Under the pieces are notes generated by a model. It was not told the DNA's origin. It saw nothing but the letters and a program-made list of their open reading frames with translations, and ran no database searches. DNA of 9,835 bases from Opitutales bacterium (GTDB taxonomy: Bacteria; Verrucomicrobiota; Verrucomicrobiia; Opitutales; UBA2987): contig JAJFLT010000344.1 in assembly GCA_021772555.1 (NCBI GenBank), forward strand, positions 1 through 9,835, in the 5' to 3' direction. Positions 7,694-9,835 of the stretch are shown piece after piece (position 1 is the first letter of the stretch; every line of letters starts with the position of its first letter). The position numbers and the translations under genes were made by a program.

Positions 7694-9082
7694 TCACCGT
7701 CCCTGACCAAAGAGAACGACGTGTATTGTTTTCAAACAGATCGATAAATCCAGCAAAAGAGAGTAATGGCGGACGTAATAGAGGTCGTATTTTAATTTTT
7801 CAACCGCGTCCCGGTCATTTTCCCCATAGGGATAGTTGACTTGTGCCCAGCCTGTTATACCCGGTTTCACCAGATGGCGAAAATGATAAAATGGAATCTT
7901 ATTTTCATAAATATCAACGATTTTTTTCCATTCAGCCCTCGGCCCGATGACACTCATTTCGCCCCGCAGGACATTCCACAATTGGAGCAACTCGTCCAGT
8001 CGGGTAATTCTCAGGAGTGAGCCGACACGGGTGATGCGCTTGTCTTCCGGGCGTGTGTATAGATCCTTCTCTTCAGATCCGACCACCATGGTGCGAAATT
8101 TATACAAGGTGAACGGCTTTTCATCGCGTCCCACACGAACCTGTTTGAATACGACCGGTCCAGCGCTGCTCAGCCTGACCGCCATGGCAACGATTACCAG
8201 TATGGGCCACAGGAGAAGGAATCCCACCAACGCGAAAATTATATCGAATATCCGTTTGGCCCTCTCGTAAGTCAAACTGCTGTTGAGCCGAAACCCTTCT
8301 TCGAACGCCCAATAGGGAGACACCTGGGAAACGGGCACCATTTTCCAATGAGTCGCAAAAAATGTATAGAGCGTCTGCACTTGGGCTTTCATGAAATGGA
8401 TCGAGACCAACTTTTCCAATAGGGATTGCGGTAAATCCTCCGCTTTTTCAGCGATAACAATGGAATCCACCTCCTGTCCCCTGGTTTCCAGAGCATCGAT
8501 CAGATCCCCCTGAATTATGGGGGATGATGGATCACCAGGAATCAGGTTGGCCCCATCTTTTTCCTGGGTGGGATCGAAAAAAACCAGATTTTGGGGCCAA
8601 TTGTTGGATTTAAGGACATGAAAGAAATCTACCGCCTGTTCTCCAGCACCCACAATATAAAGGGACCGCTTGACCTGTGTTTTACGCGTTAAGGCAGCCA
8701 ACATATAGCGGACCGTCAGCGACCAGAGTGGAAAGACGATCAGGACCAAGGCGACATTAGCCCTCGCCGCTATGACTCCGGTCAAAAAGTAAATGAGAAA
8801 CAATACGAGGAAAAAATTGACGACCGAGGCAATGACATGCTCGCTCACGAAGCGTAAACTGCTCATATCATTGGAGCGATTATAACCGCCGATCACGACC
8901 ATGGTCAAAATTGTCGTTGGGAGCAGAACAAAGAACACATAGGGATCAAAATAGGAGGCGAAATTTTCCGAAAACCTCACCCGCAGGGACAGCGCGTAAA
9001 ACCCGGTCAGGCAAAATACATCCAGCAACACGAGGAACAGTTTGAAAAAAATCCGACTCATGGTAAATAACCGCTCCCGCAT
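7694..9082 (-). CDS. Polyprenyl glycosylphosphotransferase (initiating sugar transferase, EpsB/WcaJ-like)
   Basis: 462 residues. It should transfer a sugar-1-phosphate from a nucleotide sugar to undecaprenyl phosphate at the inner membrane, the first step of repeat-unit assembly. N-terminal spans lie near 10-32, 46-65, 84-105 and 109-131, followed by a nucleotide-binding-like fold starting YIVGAGEQA (142-150), as in large PglC/WbaP-type enzymes. The C-terminal bacterial sugar transferase domain (PF02397 type) runs from about 275: KRIFD (276-280), a hydrophobic segment with P293 (281-303), FKQVRVGR (312-319), YKFRTM (327-332), the catalytic Asp-Glu pair D363-E364, NVLRGEMSVIGPR (370-382) and KPGITGWAQVNYPYG (406-420). 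The last motif and the VVLFGQG ending resemble the exosortase-associated EpsB subgroup. Deviations from the usual signature are DELLQ for DELPQ and GPRAE for GPRPE. The ATG at 9082 is preferred over M8 because a good Shine-Dalgarno precedes it. The sugar substrate cannot be read from sequence. Confidence 0.95.
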   Translation of the reverse strand: MRERLFTMSRIFFKLFLVLLDVFCLTGFYALSLRVRFSENFASYFDPYVFFVLLPTTILTMVVIGGYNRSNDMSSLRFVSEHVIASVVNFFLVLFLIYFLTGVIAARANVALVLIVFPLWSLTVRYMLAALTRKTQVKRSLYIVGAGEQAVDFFHVLKSNNWPQNLVFFDPTQEKDGANLIPGDPSSPIIQGDLIDALETRGQEVDSIVIAEKAEDLPQSLLEKLVSIHFMKAQVQTLYTFFATHWKMVPVSQVSPYWAFEEGFRLNSSLTYERAKRIFDIIFALVGFLLLWPILVIVAMAVRLSSAGPVVFKQVRVGRDEKPFTLYKFRTMVVGSEEKDLYTRPEDKRITRVGSLLRITRLDELLQLWNVLRGEMSVIGPRAEWKKIVDIYENKIPFYHFRHLVKPGITGWAQVNYPYGENDRDAVEKLKYDLYYVRHYSLLLDLSICLKTIHVVLFGQGR

Positions 9083-9094
9083 TATACCTCTCTT
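9080..9094 (-). promoter_or_regulatory. Ribosome-binding site and TAATG stop/start overlap
   Basis: AAGAGAGG (9094-9087) sits four bases before ATG at 9082, inside the last codons of the acetyltransferase gene. The acetyltransferase stop TAA (9084-9082) shares its last base with that ATG, giving TAATG. This is the only strong Shine-Dalgarno in the window, decides the sugar-transferase start, and points to translational coupling of the two genes. Confidence 0.8.
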
Positions 9095-9645
9095 AACGGC
9101 TTCCTCTTGATGATTTTGGCCGGGTTGCCCGCAACGACCGCCCCATCCGGCACATCCTTGACCACCACCGCACGCGCCCCCACCACAGAACCTTTACCGA
9201 CGGATACACCCGGCCCGACAAAGGACTCGCTGCAGACCCAGCTTCCATCCCCAATGGATATGGGTGGCGTTAGAAGGGGCAGGTTGGGTTTACGAATATC
9301 ATGCGACCCCGCGCACAAATGGGCCCGGTGCGAAATCAACACATTGGCCCCGATGGAAATTTTGCCCAGACTGTAAACATCGACCCCCCAACCCACGGTG
9401 GACCAATCTCCGATCGAAAAATTCCACGGATAAAAAATACTTGCCGACGGGTAGATCCTCACTTCGCGACCGACCTGCGCCCCGAAGATTCTCAACAGAA
9501 AATTTCTCCACCCGTAAAAGTGGCGTGGACTGAACCTGAAAAAGGGCTTGCCCACCGCCCAGGCAACGCGGGCCAGCAAAACCCCTTTGTCATAGTTCAG
9601 GTTCCTCCGGTGGGCGGAAATATCGATCTGTGGAATTTCATTCAT
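9082..9645 (-). CDS. wcaF: WcaF-like hexapeptide-repeat O-acetyltransferase
   Basis: 187 residues, the usual length for the WcaF group of left-handed beta-helix acetyltransferases. It probably moves an acetyl group from acetyl-CoA to a sugar hydroxyl of the lipid-linked or nucleotide-linked glycan in the cytoplasm. An N-terminal helical region with the family phrase FYGWRNFLLRIFGA (43-56) precedes hexapeptide repeats from about 57 to 174, visible as IGD, IGA, IGDGSWV and VGKGSVVGA turns. The likely catalytic histidine is H115 in CAGSHD (111-116), where the WcaF family typically has C-T/A-G-S-H-D. The C-terminal PDGAVVAGNPAKIIKRK (166-182) is the usual end of such proteins. An in-frame stop four codons upstream fixes ATG 9645 as the first possible ATG start; no clear Shine-Dalgarno is seen. 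The symbol reflects similarity, not proof that the product is colanic acid. The 3' end overlaps the sugar-transferase start by one base. Confidence 0.93.
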   Translation of the reverse strand: MNEIPQIDISAHRRNLNYDKGVLLARVAWAVGKPFFRFSPRHFYGWRNFLLRIFGAQVGREVRIYPSASIFYPWNFSIGDWSTVGWGVDVYSLGKISIGANVLISHRAHLCAGSHDIRKPNLPLLTPPISIGDGSWVCSESFVGPGVSVGKGSVVGARAVVVKDVPDGAVVAGNPAKIIKRKPLREV

Positions 9646-9746
9646 CGCACCAATTCACGAAACAGGCCCATTAATGACACAAACTATTCATTATGAAAGA
9701 AGAAACTGGCTGTCCTCACAACCATCGACGATTATATAATGAACCT
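9646..9746 (-). other. 101-base spacer between glycosyltransferase and acetyltransferase genes
   Basis: An AT-rich gap with no open frame worth calling. It contains a perfect TATAAT hexamer and two tiny palindromes (an 11-base one reading TTCAT-A-ATGAA on the minus strand, and CATTAATG), none long enough to act as a terminator stem. It is the most promoter-like spacer in the window, but the evidence is thin. Confidence 0.45.
9731..9736 (-). promoter_or_regulatory. Possible -10 element (TATAAT) upstream of the acetyltransferase gene
   Basis: The minus strand reads TATAAT from 9736 to 9731, about 85 bases before the acetyltransferase ATG. No hexamer resembling TTGACA lies 16-18 bases upstream (CAGGGT/AGGGTT are the candidates), and there is no TGN extension. 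AT-rich spacers yield such matches by chance, so this is a weak call. Confidence 0.25.
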
Positions 9747-9835
9747 TCAATCAACCCTGACACAATCCGGCCTCGGCCCACTCCCCACCACCCATTCGTA
9801 AACGGACTTGATTTGAGCGGCAATGTTTTCCCATT
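9747..9835 (-). CDS. C-terminal end of a GT4-like glycosyltransferase, 5' part beyond right edge
   Basis: A minus-strand frame enters from the right edge and ends at TGA (9749-9747), giving 28 residues: W-E-N-I-A-A-Q-I-K-S-V-Y-E-W-V followed by a G-rich stretch and RPDCVRVD. The W..IA......VYEWV helix and GPRPDCV tail are typical of the final helix of GT-B fold glycosyltransferases (GT4 family) found in exopolysaccharide clusters, often next to wcaF-type genes. The other two frames give less plausible peptides. Only the tail is visible, so sugar specificity and length cannot be judged. It lies 101 bases upstream of the acetyltransferase gene on the same strand and is likely part of the same pathway. 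Confidence 0.7.
   Translation of the reverse strand, partial: WENIAAQIKSVYEWVVGSGPRPDCVRVD

Noticed and set aside
9059..9061. Alternative sugar-transferase start at M8 (MSRIFF)
   Set aside because: No Shine-Dalgarno precedes it, whereas the upstream ATG at 9082 has AAGAGAGG and a TAATG overlap.
9301..9696. Plus-strand open frame of 131 codons
   Set aside because: Antisense to the acetyltransferase gene, whose hexapeptide repeats and catalytic motif are unmistakable.
1..9835. CRISPR array, tRNA/rRNA genes, insertion sequence or integrase
   Set aside because: No regularly spaced repeats, cloverleaf, transposase motif or terminal inverted repeats were found.

Overview
The window holds seven genes, all read from the minus strand, so transcription runs from the right edge to the left. 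They form part of a surface-polysaccharide cluster of a diderm (Gram-negative) bacterium. The evidence is a polyprenyl-phosphate sugar transferase, a WcaF-type acetyltransferase, the tail of a glycosyltransferase, and a tandem run of O-antigen ligase/polymerase (Wzy_C class) proteins. Most starts have weak or no Shine-Dalgarno sequence. The sugar transferase resembles the EpsB type often found beside exosortase systems. I cannot name the phylum from the sequence; an uncultured or environmental lineage is a guess.

Layout in transcription order. 9835-9747: last 28 codons of a GT4-like glycosyltransferase. 9645-9082: WcaF-like acetyltransferase. 9082-7694: polyprenyl glycosylphosphotransferase, overlapping its neighbour by one base (TAATG). 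7594-5312 (here Lig1, 760 aa), 5284-3008 (Lig2, 758 aa), 2937-661 (Lig3, 758 aa) and 641 to beyond base 1 (Lig4, 213 codons present): four consecutive paralogues of one membrane-protein family. Gaps are short (19 to 101 bases), so there are no gene-free stretches over 300 bases.

The unusual part is the left three quarters. Each complete Lig protein has the same three-part plan: a short N-terminal segment that fits a helix-turn-helix pattern, about 13 membrane spans with the Wzy_C hallmark (HNDYLQ followed by ELG), and five to six tetratricopeptide (TPR) repeats. The positive-inside rule puts the N-terminus in the cytoplasm and the TPR block in the periplasm. Lig4 shows the first two parts before the window ends.

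How the genes may work together (inference): the sugar transferase loads the first sugar on undecaprenyl phosphate, glycosyltransferases including the right-edge one extend it, the WcaF-like enzyme acetylates it, and the Lig proteins polymerise the glycan or transfer it to lipid or protein acceptors in the periplasm. Several diverged ligase-class proteins in a row suggest different acceptors or linkages, not simple redundancy. No flippase, chain-length regulator or acceptor protein is visible in the window.
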